A DNA stretch of 39,218 nucleotides from Bacteroidota bacterium (GCA_013205405.1 JABMMZ010000102.1:1-39218); one strand, 5' to 3'; counted from the first letter of the stretch, positions 1 to 8,701 are shown. Program-made: numbers and translations. The notes: generated by a model from the sequence alone, not told the origin.

Positions 1-590
1 CAGATAAGGTTCATAAAGTAAAAACATTTACCGAAAAACCATCTTTAGAGCTAGCCTTAACATTTATAGAAAGTGGAGAATTTTATTGGAATAGTGGCAT
101 TTTTATTTGGAAAGCAGAAGATATTTTAGCAGAATTTGAAGCTCACCAGCCAGATATGTATACACTATTTAAAAAAGGCACAAAAAAATACAATACCCAT
201 GAAGAGCAAGCTTTTGTAAATAAGCAATATCCGCTTTGTAAAAGTATTTCTATTGATTACGCTATTATGGAAAAAACAAAGATTGCCAGTATTTTACCTA
301 CTACCTTTGGTTGGAGCGATTTAGGCACTTGGAAATCCTTATATGAATTGCGTGATAAGGATAACAATGGTAATTTATTGCATGGTAAAAATATGCATGT
401 TTATAACACTAAAAATTGCTTGGTAATAGAAGAGGCGCATTCGGATAAATTAGTAGTTATAGAAGGTATGGAAGGCGCAATTATAGTAGATACTCCTGAT
501 ATATTATTTATTAGTCATTTAAATAAGGAACAAGAAGTACGTGAAATAACGAATGATATTAAAGAGAAATTTAAAGGTAAGTTTTCTTAA
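1..590 (+). CDS. manC: Mannose-1-phosphate guanylyltransferase, C-terminal part (5' truncated by window edge)
   Basis: The reading frame is open from base 3 to the stop at 590, leaving about 195 C-terminal residues; the nucleotide-binding N-terminus lies outside the window. The enzyme makes GDP-mannose from mannose-1-phosphate and GTP in the cytoplasm, feeding GDP-sugar and cell-surface polysaccharide synthesis. Family hallmarks seen here are FTEKP near the start, the sugar-phosphate-binding segment FYWNSGIFIWKA, the SIDYAIMEK motif and FGWSDLGTWKSL, followed by the left-handed beta-helix-like tail (HGKNMHVYNTKNCLVI). It lacks the C-terminal mannose-6-phosphate isomerase domain of bifunctional ManC enzymes, so it is the short monofunctional form. 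The downstream gene is convergent, only 3 bp away. Confidence 0.9.
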   Translation, partial: DKVHKVKTFTEKPSLELALTFIESGEFYWNSGIFIWKAEDILAEFEAHQPDMYTLFKKGTKKYNTHEEQAFVNKQYPLCKSISIDYAIMEKTKIASILPTTFGWSDLGTWKSLYELRDKDNNGNLLHGKNMHVYNTKNCLVIEEAHSDKLVVIEGMEGAIIVDTPDILFISHLNKEQEVREITNDIKEKFKGKFS

Positions 591-593
591 ATT

Positions 594-836
594 CTAGTTA
601 ATTGAGTTTCTTACCCTTTTAAAAAATAATCGTATCGCTTGATTGATACTTATTTCTGATTTCAACATTTCCTGTTTGCAAAAAATAGCTGCTAACACAT
701 GGGTTAATTTTTCTCCTTCGTCCTTTCCTTCTATTTCTATTGACAAGGTTTCCTCATTCAATAGCGCATTTTCCGCTTGTTTTAGTTTTTCAATAGAATA
801 ATTTTCTGCATTGTATTTAATAGAAGATGAATTCAT
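594..836 (-). CDS. Small conserved protein, DUF6952-like
   Basis: This 80-residue soluble acidic protein has no signal peptide or membrane segment. Its pattern (a central run of acidic residues, then a hydrophobic helix, ending AIRLFFKRVRNSIN) resembles the small DUF6952-type proteins that follow a thioredoxin gene in many Bacteroidota. That assignment is from memory of the family and not a database result. The ATG overlaps the end of the upstream thioredoxin gene by 4 bp, so the two are probably translationally coupled. The biochemical function is unknown; the constant partnership with a thioredoxin suggests a redox role. Confidence 0.6.
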   Translation of the reverse strand: MNSSSIKYNAENYSIEKLKQAENALLNEETLSIEIEGKDEGEKLTHVLAAIFCKQEMLKSEISINQAIRLFFKRVRNSIN

Positions 837-1147
837 AAAGATTCTAATAATTCTATCAATTTTTCTTCATTAGTATTTGATACTGATTTTACAAATACAC
901 CATTTCTAAATATAGCAAAAAATGGCAATGTATCTAAGCCAGCTATTCTTCTAACTATAGGATTATACTCTGAGTTGATACTTAAAAATAAAATATGCTT
1001 AAAACGCTCGTCAGTGCTAAGTTTTTTGTATTTGGGTGAAAATAATTGACAAATGCCGCACCAATCGGCATAGTATTTTATGACTACATTTTCTGTTGAT
1101 GCTAAATGAACAGAATAAGTTTCATCATTACTTATTTCAACAGCCAT
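833..1147 (-). CDS. Thioredoxin family protein (WCGIC active site)
   Basis: A 104-residue single-domain thioredoxin fold without a signal peptide, so presumably cytoplasmic. The redox site is WCGIC (Cys30 and Cys33), and the cis-proline loop follows at Pro75 (TLPF). Gly-Ile between the cysteines differs from the Gly-Pro of classical thioredoxin and should make it somewhat more oxidising, as in other CxxC variants. It is the middle gene of a three-gene minus-strand unit: 1 bp after the rhodanese-thioredoxin gene, and overlapping the following small gene by 4 bp. Its client is not evident; in related genomes such genes often sit beside peroxiredoxins. Confidence 0.85.
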   Translation of the reverse strand: MAVEISNDETYSVHLASTENVVIKYYADWCGICQLFSPKYKKLSTDERFKHILFLSINSEYNPIVRRIAGLDTLPFFAIFRNGVFVKSVSNTNEEKLIELLESL

Positions 1148-1148
1148 T

Positions 1149-1883
1149 TTATTTATACTTATTTATCAATTCATTAAGTTCTTCTTCAGTTTTTCCGCCA
1201 ATGGTGCGGTGTAAGGTTTTACCTTTTTTAAATAAAATAATAGTTGGTAAAACATCAATTTTATATTTGGCAGCTAATTCCGGATTGACATCACTATCTA
1301 TACTTAAAACCGTTACTTCATCAGCTCTTTCCTCTTTTATTTTATCTACAAATGGCTGCATGACTTTACAAGGACCGCACCACGTAGCATTAAAATCCAC
1401 AAATACCAATTTTTTACTATTTATGATACTTTCAAATTCCTTTAAAGTATACTTTTTTAAATCACTTTTTGCCTCATTTGATACTAAAGCATTTTTAACC
1501 TCTTTTTCGGGCATAATAAGTGGCAAATTCGCTTTTGTCCATGCATCTATTCCTCCTGATAATGATACCACATTTTTGTAACCTAATTCATTCAATTTTT
1601 GCGCTGCATTCTCACTTCTAATGCCTTTTAAACAATATACATATATTTTACTTCCCTTGTTTAAATTTTTGTTCGCTTCAGTGATAAAATTATCGCTATT
1701 GTAATCAATATTTATTGCACCATCTATGAAGTATTGATTGTATTCTTCTGGTGTTCTTACATCTACCAATACGCCATTATTGGTTTGTACTTCTGCATAA
1801 AATTCTTCAGGCTGAAGCATTTTAATGTTTCCCTTACATGCTATTAAAAGCACTGTTAATATGATGTATGCATAATATTTCAT
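1149..1883 (-). CDS. Rhodanese-thioredoxin fusion lipoprotein
   Basis: A 244-residue two-domain protein. A short hydrophobic signal ends in the lipobox LIAC (Cys16), so it is predicted to be lipid-anchored in the envelope. Residues about 22-125 form a rhodanese domain with VDVRTPEEY and the catalytic loop YCLKGIRS (Cys84). Residues about 145-244 form a thioredoxin domain with WCGPC (Cys169, Cys172) and cis-Pro213 (VLPT). The fusion pairs a persulfide- or sulfur-carrying cysteine with a dithiol reductant on one chain, suggesting the thioredoxin half reduces the rhodanese persulfide or that both handle envelope thiols. It is the first gene of the redox operon. No TAnnTTTG box is visible in the 64 bp before it, so it may be read through from ybaB. 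Confidence 0.85.
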   Translation of the reverse strand: MKYYAYIILTVLLIACKGNIKMLQPEEFYAEVQTNNGVLVDVRTPEEYNQYFIDGAINIDYNSDNFITEANKNLNKGSKIYVYCLKGIRSENAAQKLNELGYKNVVSLSGGIDAWTKANLPLIMPEKEVKNALVSNEAKSDLKKYTLKEFESIINSKKLVFVDFNATWCGPCKVMQPFVDKIKEERADEVTVLSIDSDVNPELAAKYKIDVLPTIILFKKGKTLHRTIGGKTEEELNELINKYK

Positions 1884-1947
1884 GATTCGGAATTAATGGA
1901 TTTTATTTATCTGATACGGTTATATTAAAAATAATGATAATTGTTGC

Positions 1948-2247
1948 CTATTTGCTAAATAATCCTGCTAAGCCTTCCATGCCGCCTGTCATAGCACCTA
2001 TTTGACTAAAAGATGCTTTTTCTGAACTTTCTAAGGCTTTGTTTATTGCCAAAACCATGTTGTCCTCTAGTTTACTTTTGTTATTTAATTGATTTTCATC
2101 AATATAAATTGCTAAAATTTTTCTATTGCCATTGCATTCTACAGTAATACCACTGGTATTCTCTGAAATTGTAATTGCTTCTAAATTGGCTTTCATTTCT
2201 GCAGCCTTTTTTTTCATTTCTAATATTTGAGAAATATTTCTGAACAT
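1948..2247 (-). CDS. ybaB: YbaB/EbfC family nucleoid-associated protein
   Basis: A 99-residue protein with the YbaB/EbfC layout: an N-terminal helix rich in K, M and A (roughly residues 5-25), a central three-stranded beta sheet (GITVECNGNRKILAIYID), and a C-terminal helix and Gly/Met-rich tail (GAMTGGMEGLAGLF). Members are small dimeric DNA-binding proteins. In many bacteria ybaB lies beside dnaX and recR, but not here. The ATG at 2247 lies about 20 nt downstream of a good promoter (2273-2302). The gene may be co-transcribed with the redox operon that follows. Confidence 0.85.
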   Translation of the reverse strand: MFRNISQILEMKKKAAEMKANLEAITISENTSGITVECNGNRKILAIYIDENQLNNKSKLEDNMVLAINKALESSEKASFSQIGAMTGGMEGLAGLFSK

Positions 2248-2272
2248 AATTTTTGGTTTAATCTTTGTAATA

Positions 2273-2302
2273 CAAAGTTAAGCTAAATTACTTTCGCTCA
2301 AA
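2273..2302 (-). promoter_or_regulatory. Bacteroidota-type promoter for ybaB
   Basis: On the minus strand a TTTG (-33 box, 2299-2302) is followed after 18 bp by TAACTTTG (-7 box, 2273-2280), matching TTTG-N17-23-TAnnTTTG of the Bacteroidota primary sigma factor. The predicted transcript start near 2269 gives a leader of about 20 nt before the ybaB ATG. Confidence 0.65.
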
Positions 2303-2330
2303 ATAAAAATATATATATTTTAAAAATCAT

Positions 2331-2338
2331 TATTTTTG
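2331..2338 (+). promoter_or_regulatory. -7 box (TATTTTTG) of the M49-like gene
   Basis: TATTTTTG matches TAnnTTTG exactly. No clear TTG lies at the -33 distance. The box ends only 9 nt before the ATG at 2348, so the transcript leader would be about 6 nt. Confidence 0.4.
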
Positions 2339-2347
2339 AACTTTACT

Positions 2348-3988
2348 ATGTTTAATAAAAATCTATTACTTGCTTCGCTTTTAATCATTACTTCTGTCAA
2401 TTTATGTGGCCAAAAGTACAGAGATACCATTGAAAAGAAACTGAATGCTTATAAAAAAATTACACTTACTTCAGATATCAGTTCTCTGAGTATTGATGAA
2501 AGAAGGGGTTTAAAGTTTTTAATACTTGCAGCACAAGAAATGAATGAACTTTTTTGGTTGCAATCTTTTGGTAACAAATTAGAATTAGATTCTATAAAGG
2601 ACCCTATAATTAGGCAGTATGCTATAATAAATTATGGCCCATGGGATAGGTTAAATAATAATAAACCGTTTGTGAAAGGCTATGGCGCTAAACCAGCCGG
2701 GGCAAATTTTTATCCTAAAGATATGACTAAGCAGGAATTTGAATCATTAGTGGATAGTAATAAAAATAATCCTAACATGGTAATTAATAGAAATCCTGAA
2801 GACAATAAATTAAGAGCAGAGAATTATCCTGGAAATTATATGATGCATTTATCAAATACCTTTCAAGCTTTGCAGGCTGCAGCCGTATTTTTTGAAAAAA
2901 GTGATTCTATGTTTAGTAATTTTTTAAAGTTACGTGCTTTGGCCTTAATGACTAATCAGTACACTGAAAGTGATATTGCTTGGCTTGACTTAAAGAATAA
3001 TAAATTTGATATCATAATAGGTTCTATTGAAAATTACGAAGACCAATTATTAGGCATTAGAACGAGTTTTGAGGCATTTGTTTTAATTAAAGATTTAAGT
3101 TGGAGTAAAAAATTAGAAAAGTACGTTAGTTATTTACCCGAATTGCAAAAAAATTTACCTGGAGAAGATAAATATAAAGCAGAAACTGCCGGCAGTAGCA
3201 GTCAATTAAATGCATACGATGTGGTGTATTATGCAGGTGATTGTAACGCAGGGAGCAAAACAATAGCTGTGAACTTACCAAACGATGAAAAATTGCAATT
3301 AGAAAAAGGAACTCGCAGAAGTCAATTAAAAAACGCTATTCAAGCAAAATATGAAAACATAATGGTACCTATTTCGAATATATTAATCGATTCCACGCAA
3401 AGAAAACATCTAACTTTTAATGCTTTTTTTAGCACCATTATGTTTCATGAAGTAGCGCATGGTTTAGGTATTAAAATTACAATAAATGGTAATGGAACAG
3501 TAAAAGACGCACTTGGTGCTGACTATAGCGCGCTTGAAGAAGGCAAAGCAGATATTTTAGGCTTATATATGATTACTCAATTATACAATAAAAAAGTATT
3601 ACAAGAAGGAGAATTAATGGATTATTATGTTACTTTTATGGCAGGTATTTTTCGTTCCGTTCGTTTTGGAGCTTCTAGTGCACATGGTAAAGCCAATATG
3701 ATACGGTTTAATTATTTTAGAGAACAAGGTGCCTTTACAAGAAATGATATAACTGGGCAATACATCATCAATTTTGAAAAAATGAAAGATGCTATGACCT
3801 CTTTATCCGCCTTAATATTAAAACTGCAAGGTGATGGTGATGTGGCGGGTGTTAAAAAGTTATTACAAGAGAAAGGCAAAATAAACGATGAATTGCAGAA
3901 AGATTTAGACGGACTAAGTAATAAAAATATACCTGTAGATATTATCTTTGAGCAAGGTCTTGAAGTACTAGGCCTTATGGCAGATTAA
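2348..3988 (+). CDS. Exported M49-like zinc metallohydrolase (HEVAH / EEGKAD)
   Basis: I chose the ATG at 2348 because it begins a signal peptide that ends around NLCGQ. The in-frame TTG at 2336 lies inside a promoter box. The mature protein (total 546 residues) contains HEVAHG (His367, Glu368, His371) and, 26 residues later, EEGKAD (Glu397, Glu398), the zinc-ligand arrangement of peptidase family M49 and its Nudix-hydrolase-3-associated relatives. Classical dipeptidyl peptidase III has HELLGH with one extra residue between the histidines, whereas this subgroup has the plain HExxH spacing. It is probably a periplasmic metallopeptidase or hydrolase; the substrate is unknown. It is transcribed divergently from ybaB and precedes the tail-specific protease gene on the same strand. 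Confidence 0.75.
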   Translation: MFNKNLLLASLLIITSVNLCGQKYRDTIEKKLNAYKKITLTSDISSLSIDERRGLKFLILAAQEMNELFWLQSFGNKLELDSIKDPIIRQYAIINYGPWDRLNNNKPFVKGYGAKPAGANFYPKDMTKQEFESLVDSNKNNPNMVINRNPEDNKLRAENYPGNYMMHLSNTFQALQAAAVFFEKSDSMFSNFLKLRALALMTNQYTESDIAWLDLKNNKFDIIIGSIENYEDQLLGIRTSFEAFVLIKDLSWSKKLEKYVSYLPELQKNLPGEDKYKAETAGSSSQLNAYDVVYYAGDCNAGSKTIAVNLPNDEKLQLEKGTRRSQLKNAIQAKYENIMVPISNILIDSTQRKHLTFNAFFSTIMFHEVAHGLGIKITINGNGTVKDALGADYSALEEGKADILGLYMITQLYNKKVLQEGELMDYYVTFMAGIFRSVRFGASSAHGKANMIRFNYFREQGAFTRNDITGQYIINFEKMKDAMTSLSALILKLQGDGDVAGVKKLLQEKGKINDELQKDLDGLSNKNIPVDIIFEQGLEVLGLMAD

Positions 3989-4025
3989 AATAAAAAGTAA
4001 AATAATATATATAATAATAACAAAG

Positions 4026-4065
4026 TAAAATCGTTAGTACAATAACACCGAATAATACGATTTTA
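4026..4065. promoter_or_regulatory. 9-bp perfect inverted repeat upstream of the Prc protease gene
   Basis: TAAAATCGT (4026-4034) and ACGATTTTA (4057-4065) are perfect reverse complements separated by 22 bp. They lie 38 bp after the stop of the M49-like gene and 17 bp before the protease ATG. The spacing and lack of a following T-run fit a dimeric-regulator operator or a leader hairpin better than a terminator. No TAnnTTTG box is visible here. Confidence 0.4.
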
Positions 4066-4081
4066 ATAAAAAATAAAAAAC

Positions 4082-6166
4082 ATGAGTAAATTCAAATATT
4101 TCCTATTTATCCCTGGTATAGTGCTTATATCTTTAGCCTTTTGCTTTAAAAAAATAATTACTTCTGACGATTCAATAATTTCACAAGCCATTGTAAGTGT
4201 GCTAGAGAATGCGCATTACGAGCCTCAAGAAGTGAATGATAATTTTTCAGAAAAATTATTCTATTTATACTTAAAACGTTTAGATAATAGTAAACGTTTT
4301 TTTATAAAATCAGATATTGATTCTTTAAATCAATTTAAAACTTTACTAGATGACCAGGCAAAAGCTAATGAATATAATTATTTTGATATGGCCAATAGAT
4401 TGCATATTGTTAGAATTAATCAAATTGGCGAATTGTATAAAGAAATATTAGCTAAGCCATTTAATTTTACAGAAAAAGAAACTCTAGAATTTAATGAAGA
4501 AAATTCTCAATATTTAGATACGGAAAAAGAATTGAAAGAATTTTGGCGCAAATCTTTAAAACAACAAGTACTCGAAAAATTATTTCAAAAACAAAAAGCC
4601 CAAGATAAAGCCAAAGAACGCAAGGATACTTTGATAAAAATAAAACCCTACGATACATTAGAATACTTATCACGCATGGAAATACTAAAAAATCAAAATG
4701 ATTGGTTTTTGCGTTTGAAAAAATTTGATACTAAGGAAAAAGTAAGCCTTTATATCAATTGTATCACCGAACTTTTTGATCCCCATACGAGTTATTTTCC
4801 ACCTAAAGATAAAGAAAATTTTGATATAAGAATGAGTGGTAAGCTAGAAGGTATTGGTGCTCAATTACAAGAAAAAGATGGCTTTTTAAAAGTGGCAGGT
4901 ATTGTGCCCGGAAGTCCCAGTTATAAACAAGGCGAGTTAAAAGCAGGCGATATAATTATTAAGGTAGCGCAAGGTGCACTAGAACCAGTAGATGTTACCA
5001 ATATGAAAATAGATGATGCTATTCAACTTATTAGAGGAAAAAAGGGAACAGAGGTTCGTTTGACTGTAAAAAAATTAGATGAAAGCATTAAAATAATTCC
5101 AATTATAAGAGATGTGGTAGTATTGGAAGATGGTTTTGCAAAAAGTTCCATTATTGAAAAAAATGGTGACAAGTATGGATATATTAATCTACCTACTTTT
5201 TATATTGATATGAATGATAGATATGGTCGTTCTTGCGCGCGTGATATAGAAATTGAAGTAAAAAAATTGAAAGAAGATGGCGTAAAGGGTATTATATTAG
5301 ACTTAAGGAATAATGGTGGAGGCTCCTTAAGTGATGTAGTGAAAATTGGTGGTTTATTTATTGAAAAAGGCCCTATCACTTTGGTAAAAGACCGTGAAAA
5401 AAGAATAGACGTATTGGGAGATGATGACAAAAGTATTTTATATGATGGTCCTTTAACTATTATGGTAAATGAAAATAGCGCTTCTGCATCTGAAATATTA
5501 GCAGCTGCCATGCAAGATTACCACCGCGCAGCCATTATAGGAACCACCACATTTGGCAAAGGCACTGTACAAAGATTTATTGAGTTAGATGATGCTTTTG
5601 AAACAAATAGTGGTGAAAAACTTGGTGCAATTAAAATTACAATTCAAAAATTTTATAGAGTAAATGGCGGCACTACACAATTAGCAGGTGTTGTTCCCGA
5701 TATTGTTATACCTGATAGATACCGTTATATTGAATATGGCGAAAAAGATAGTGAGCACCCTTTAGGCATAGATTATGTAAAAAAAGCAGATTATAAAATA
5801 AATTATAGTTTTGAAAAAGGTATAATTAAAGCTAAAAAAAATAGTGATAAACGAATTGCTCAAAGTCAAATTTTTAAAGAAATAGAACGCTTAGCACTTA
5901 AAATAAAAGCACAAAGTAAACGTACTACTTTTACCCTTAATTTAGAAGAATATAAAGCTGAGCAAAAACAATTAGAAGATGATAATAAATTCTACGAAGA
6001 AAGTATTAAGCAAATAAAGGCATTAACTTTTAGCACAACAACAGCAGATTCAAAATTAATGGATAATGATACCCTAAAAGTAAAGATTAAAAATGATTGG
6101 AATAAAGGATTTGAGAAAGATATTTATATTCAAGAAGCTGTAGAAGTTTTAAAGGATTTACAATAG
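4082..6166 (+). CDS. prc: Tail-specific carboxy-terminal processing protease (Prc/Tsp, S41A)
   Basis: This 694-residue protein has the layout of large Prc/Tsp proteases. An N-terminal membrane-targeting hydrophobic stretch (about residues 5-22) is followed by a helical N-domain, a PDZ domain (about 250-335, with IGAQL and the KAGDIIIKV loop), and the S41 catalytic core. The C-terminal Tsp-specific domain occupies about 535-690. Within SASASE (466-471) the predicted nucleophile is Ser468, and its Lys partner is Lys493 in TFGKGTVQ, giving the 25-residue spacing typical of this Ser-Lys dyad family. It degrades or trims periplasmic proteins from their C-termini. The ATG at 4082 directly precedes the signal sequence. 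The protein is of normal length and appears intact. Confidence 0.93.
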   Translation: MSKFKYFLFIPGIVLISLAFCFKKIITSDDSIISQAIVSVLENAHYEPQEVNDNFSEKLFYLYLKRLDNSKRFFIKSDIDSLNQFKTLLDDQAKANEYNYFDMANRLHIVRINQIGELYKEILAKPFNFTEKETLEFNEENSQYLDTEKELKEFWRKSLKQQVLEKLFQKQKAQDKAKERKDTLIKIKPYDTLEYLSRMEILKNQNDWFLRLKKFDTKEKVSLYINCITELFDPHTSYFPPKDKENFDIRMSGKLEGIGAQLQEKDGFLKVAGIVPGSPSYKQGELKAGDIIIKVAQGALEPVDVTNMKIDDAIQLIRGKKGTEVRLTVKKLDESIKIIPIIRDVVVLEDGFAKSSIIEKNGDKYGYINLPTFYIDMNDRYGRSCARDIEIEVKKLKEDGVKGIILDLRNNGGGSLSDVVKIGGLFIEKGPITLVKDREKRIDVLGDDDKSILYDGPLTIMVNENSASASEILAAAMQDYHRAAIIGTTTFGKGTVQRFIELDDAFETNSGEKLGAIKITIQKFYRVNGGTTQLAGVVPDIVIPDRYRYIEYGEKDSEHPLGIDYVKKADYKINYSFEKGIIKAKKNSDKRIAQSQIFKEIERLALKIKAQSKRTTFTLNLEEYKAEQKQLEDDNKFYEESIKQIKALTFSTTTADSKLMDNDTLKVKIKNDWNKGFEKDIYIQEAVEVLKDLQ

Positions 6167-6187
6167 TGTAATAATAAGTGAATAAAA

Positions 6188-7249
6188 TTAGCCTTCCAAT
6201 CTAAATCTTTCTCTTTTTAATTCTTGGTAGGCTAGTGGTTTACTTTTTAATTCTGCAGTTTCATTTTGTTGTTTATATATATCTATTGCTGCAAATAAAG
6301 CATTACTAAAGCTTAATGTTAAGGCAATATTTTTTCCTGCTATATCATAGCCAGTGCCATGGTCAGGGCTAGTTCTAATGATACTAATGCCTGCAGTAAA
6401 GTTTATGCCATCTTCAAATGCAAGTGATTTAAAGGGAATAAGCCCTTGGTCGTGATACATGGCTAAAACCAAATCAAATTGTAAATAATTTTTCATACCA
6501 AAAAAACCATCAGCACTGTATGGTCCAAAACAAAACATTCCCTCTTTATTAGCTTGTTCTATGGCAGGTAAAATAATTTCTTTTTCTTCGTTTCCAATTG
6601 TACCACTATCGCCATTATGAGGATTCAAACCTAAAACAGCTATACGTGGTTTTACAATACCAAAATCTTTTTTTAAGCTTTCAGATGCTATTTTTATTTT
6701 ATTAATAATAACATCCTTGGTAATAAGCGATGCTATTTTTGAAAGTGCTACATGTTCTGTTATTAAACCCACTTTTAACTCTTCACATGCTAATATCATT
6801 AATGAATTTTGAGCACCTAAATACTGCGTTATAAACCCAGTATGACCCGTAAAACCTTGCTCAATTTTAATGGTACTTTTATCTACAGGAGCAGTTACTA
6901 TGGCATTTAATTTTTTGGCTTTTGCATCTTGCATCATTCTGTTAATGGCTAAAAAAGCTTCTTTTCCTGCATTTAAACTCGCTTTTCCATACTGAACTTC
7001 AAAATTATCATTACTTGAAGCTATCATATTTAATTGATTCTCTTTAGCTTCGCTAATATCTCTAATCAAGGTGTAACTATAGTTTTCTATGTTACACATT
7101 TTTTTGGCAGAAGTAAATGTTTTAGGATTACAATATAACACCGGTATGCAGTATTCATAAATAAAACTATGTTGAAGAGTTTTAATTACCACTTCTAATC
7201 CTACGCCATTTGGATCGCCTTGCGATATCCCTATAATTGGTTTTGCCAT
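6188..7249 (-). CDS. pdxA: 4-hydroxythreonine-4-phosphate dehydrogenase
   Basis: A 353-residue cytoplasmic enzyme of the DXP-dependent pyridoxal-5'-phosphate pathway; it oxidises 4-phosphohydroxy-L-threonine using NAD, and the product then goes to PdxJ. The family signatures are present: GISQGDPNGVG at the N-terminus, the metal-ligand histidines in TGHTGF (about residue 135), in NPHNGDSG (about 210) and in MYHDQGLIPFK (about 265), and RTSPDHGTGYDIAG near the C-terminus. It starts 4 bp after pepA, so the two share a transcript. The only evident promoter is ahead of pepA. Confidence 0.93.
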   Translation of the reverse strand: MAKPIIGISQGDPNGVGLEVVIKTLQHSFIYEYCIPVLYCNPKTFTSAKKMCNIENYSYTLIRDISEAKENQLNMIASSNDNFEVQYGKASLNAGKEAFLAINRMMQDAKAKKLNAIVTAPVDKSTIKIEQGFTGHTGFITQYLGAQNSLMILACEELKVGLITEHVALSKIASLITKDVIINKIKIASESLKKDFGIVKPRIAVLGLNPHNGDSGTIGNEEKEIILPAIEQANKEGMFCFGPYSADGFFGMKNYLQFDLVLAMYHDQGLIPFKSLAFEDGINFTAGISIIRTSPDHGTGYDIAGKNIALTLSFSNALFAAIDIYKQQNETAELKSKPLAYQELKRERFRLEG

Positions 7250-7253
7250 TGGT

Positions 7254-8684
7254 TTATTTACTTGCTTTTTTACTTAAAAAATCGAACATTAATCTAACAC
7301 CTACACCGGTTCCTCCTTTAGGTTTATAAGCATCTACAACATGGTTAAACGCAGGACCAGCAATATCAAAATGCATCCAAGGATAATCTGTAAAATGTTG
7401 CAAAAATTTAGCTGCACTTATTTGTCCTCCTTCTCCTTTACCTAAGTTAGTCATATCTGCTATTTCGCTTTTTAATTCATCAGCATATTCGTCCCAAAGT
7501 GGAAATTCTACTAGTCTTTCAAATACTTCATAACTGCTATCAAATACATCTTGTTTTATTTCATCGTTCGCAGTTCCTAAAAAAGCAGAGGCATAAGGCC
7601 CAATTGCCCGAACTGCAGCACCCGTTAATGTAGCAAAATCGCACACCAATTCAGGATTTAATTTTTTAGCATAATGCAAAGCATCTGCTAATACTAATCT
7701 GCCTTCTGCATCTGTATTTAATACCTCTACTGTAGTGCCGCTATACATTGTGATAACATCTCCTGGCGCATAGCTATCTTCGCCTATCCAATTATCTGTA
7801 GCTGGCACCAAGCCTACAACATGTATAGGAAGTTCGGCTTTTGCTACTGCATATAAAGTGCCTGCTACTACTGCGCTGCCTGCCATATCGCATTTCATAT
7901 AATCCATACTCATAGGGGTTGGTTTTAGGCTTAAGCCACCTGTATCATATACTACTCCTTTACCTACCAAAACATACGGTTTTTTATTAACCGCATTTTT
8001 AGGTTTATATTCCATAATATTAAAAGTAGGTGGTATTTTACTTCCCTTATTTACCGCTAATAAGCCACCCATTTTCTGAGCTTCTATTTTTGCTTCATTC
8101 CAAACTTCGACATTAAAACCTGCATCTTTACCCATTTTTTTAAATTCTTCGGACAATTGAAGTGCATTTAAAAAACTCTGAGGCTCATTTACCAAATCGC
8201 GCGCAATAAATGTAGCTTGTAATACTACATTTAAATTATCAATACTTTTTTTATCCATTTTTTCTGATAAAATAGTAATCTCAGATAAGGAATGGGTTAA
8301 TTTCTTTTTATCAGATTTATATTTTAAAAATTGGTAACTTGATAAGGCAATTCCTTCGGCTGTGCTTAAAGCTGATTTATTATCATTGGCTACAATTGTA
8401 ATGGAATCTATTTTATTTTCAATGGCTACTCCACAAATTTTAGCGCCCATTTTTCTTAGTTTTTCTGCTGCTTCCCAATTGATTGGACCCGATTGTAAAA
8501 TAATAAAAATATGGCTTTCTCCGTTATTGAAAAGTATTTGCTTCTTTTCTAATTTTATAGCATTTTTTACTGCATCTGTTTGTTCTTTAGTTAAATAAAC
8601 AGATTTTTTGAATGTTTTTGAATCAATAATCAATACAAGATTAGTGGTTTCGGAAATTTTATTGATAGCTTTTATCTTAATCAT
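7254..8684 (-). CDS. pepA: Leucyl aminopeptidase (M17 family)
   Basis: A 476-residue cytosolic M17 aminopeptidase. The N-terminal macro-like domain (about 1-150) is variable, and the C-terminal catalytic half carries VGKGVVYDTGGLSLKP, the metal- and bicarbonate-binding region MDYMKCDMAG, and the signature NTDAEGRL (about residues 320-327). It removes N-terminal residues from peptides during protein turnover. I chose the ATG at 8684; an in-frame TTG 9 bp upstream overlaps the -7 box and is unlikely to be used. The gene begins just past a terminator that isolates it from the upstream T9SS gene, and is followed 4 bp later by pdxA. Confidence 0.93.
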   Translation of the reverse strand: MIKIKAINKISETTNLVLIIDSKTFKKSVYLTKEQTDAVKNAIKLEKKQILFNNGESHIFIILQSGPINWEAAEKLRKMGAKICGVAIENKIDSITIVANDNKSALSTAEGIALSSYQFLKYKSDKKKLTHSLSEITILSEKMDKKSIDNLNVVLQATFIARDLVNEPQSFLNALQLSEEFKKMGKDAGFNVEVWNEAKIEAQKMGGLLAVNKGSKIPPTFNIMEYKPKNAVNKKPYVLVGKGVVYDTGGLSLKPTPMSMDYMKCDMAGSAVVAGTLYAVAKAELPIHVVGLVPATDNWIGEDSYAPGDVITMYSGTTVEVLNTDAEGRLVLADALHYAKKLNPELVCDFATLTGAAVRAIGPYASAFLGTANDEIKQDVFDSSYEVFERLVEFPLWDEYADELKSEIADMTNLGKGEGGQISAAKFLQHFTDYPWMHFDIAGPAFNHVVDAYKPKGGTGVGVRLMFDFLSKKASK

Positions 8685-8690
8685 ATTGTG

Positions 8691-8698
8691 CAAAAATA
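8691..8698 (-). promoter_or_regulatory. -7 box (TATTTTTG) of pepA-pdxA
   Basis: TATTTTTG on the minus strand matches TAnnTTTG and ends 6 nt before the pepA ATG, predicting a leader of about 3 nt. No TTG is visible at the -33 distance, where the terminator hairpin lies. Confidence 0.4.
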
Positions 8699-8701
8699 CA
8701 T

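Noticed and set aside
1096-1581. Open frame opposite the thioredoxin genes
   Set aside because: It is antisense to two well-supported thioredoxin-fold genes and encodes an unlike, Ser/Leu/Phe-rich sequence.
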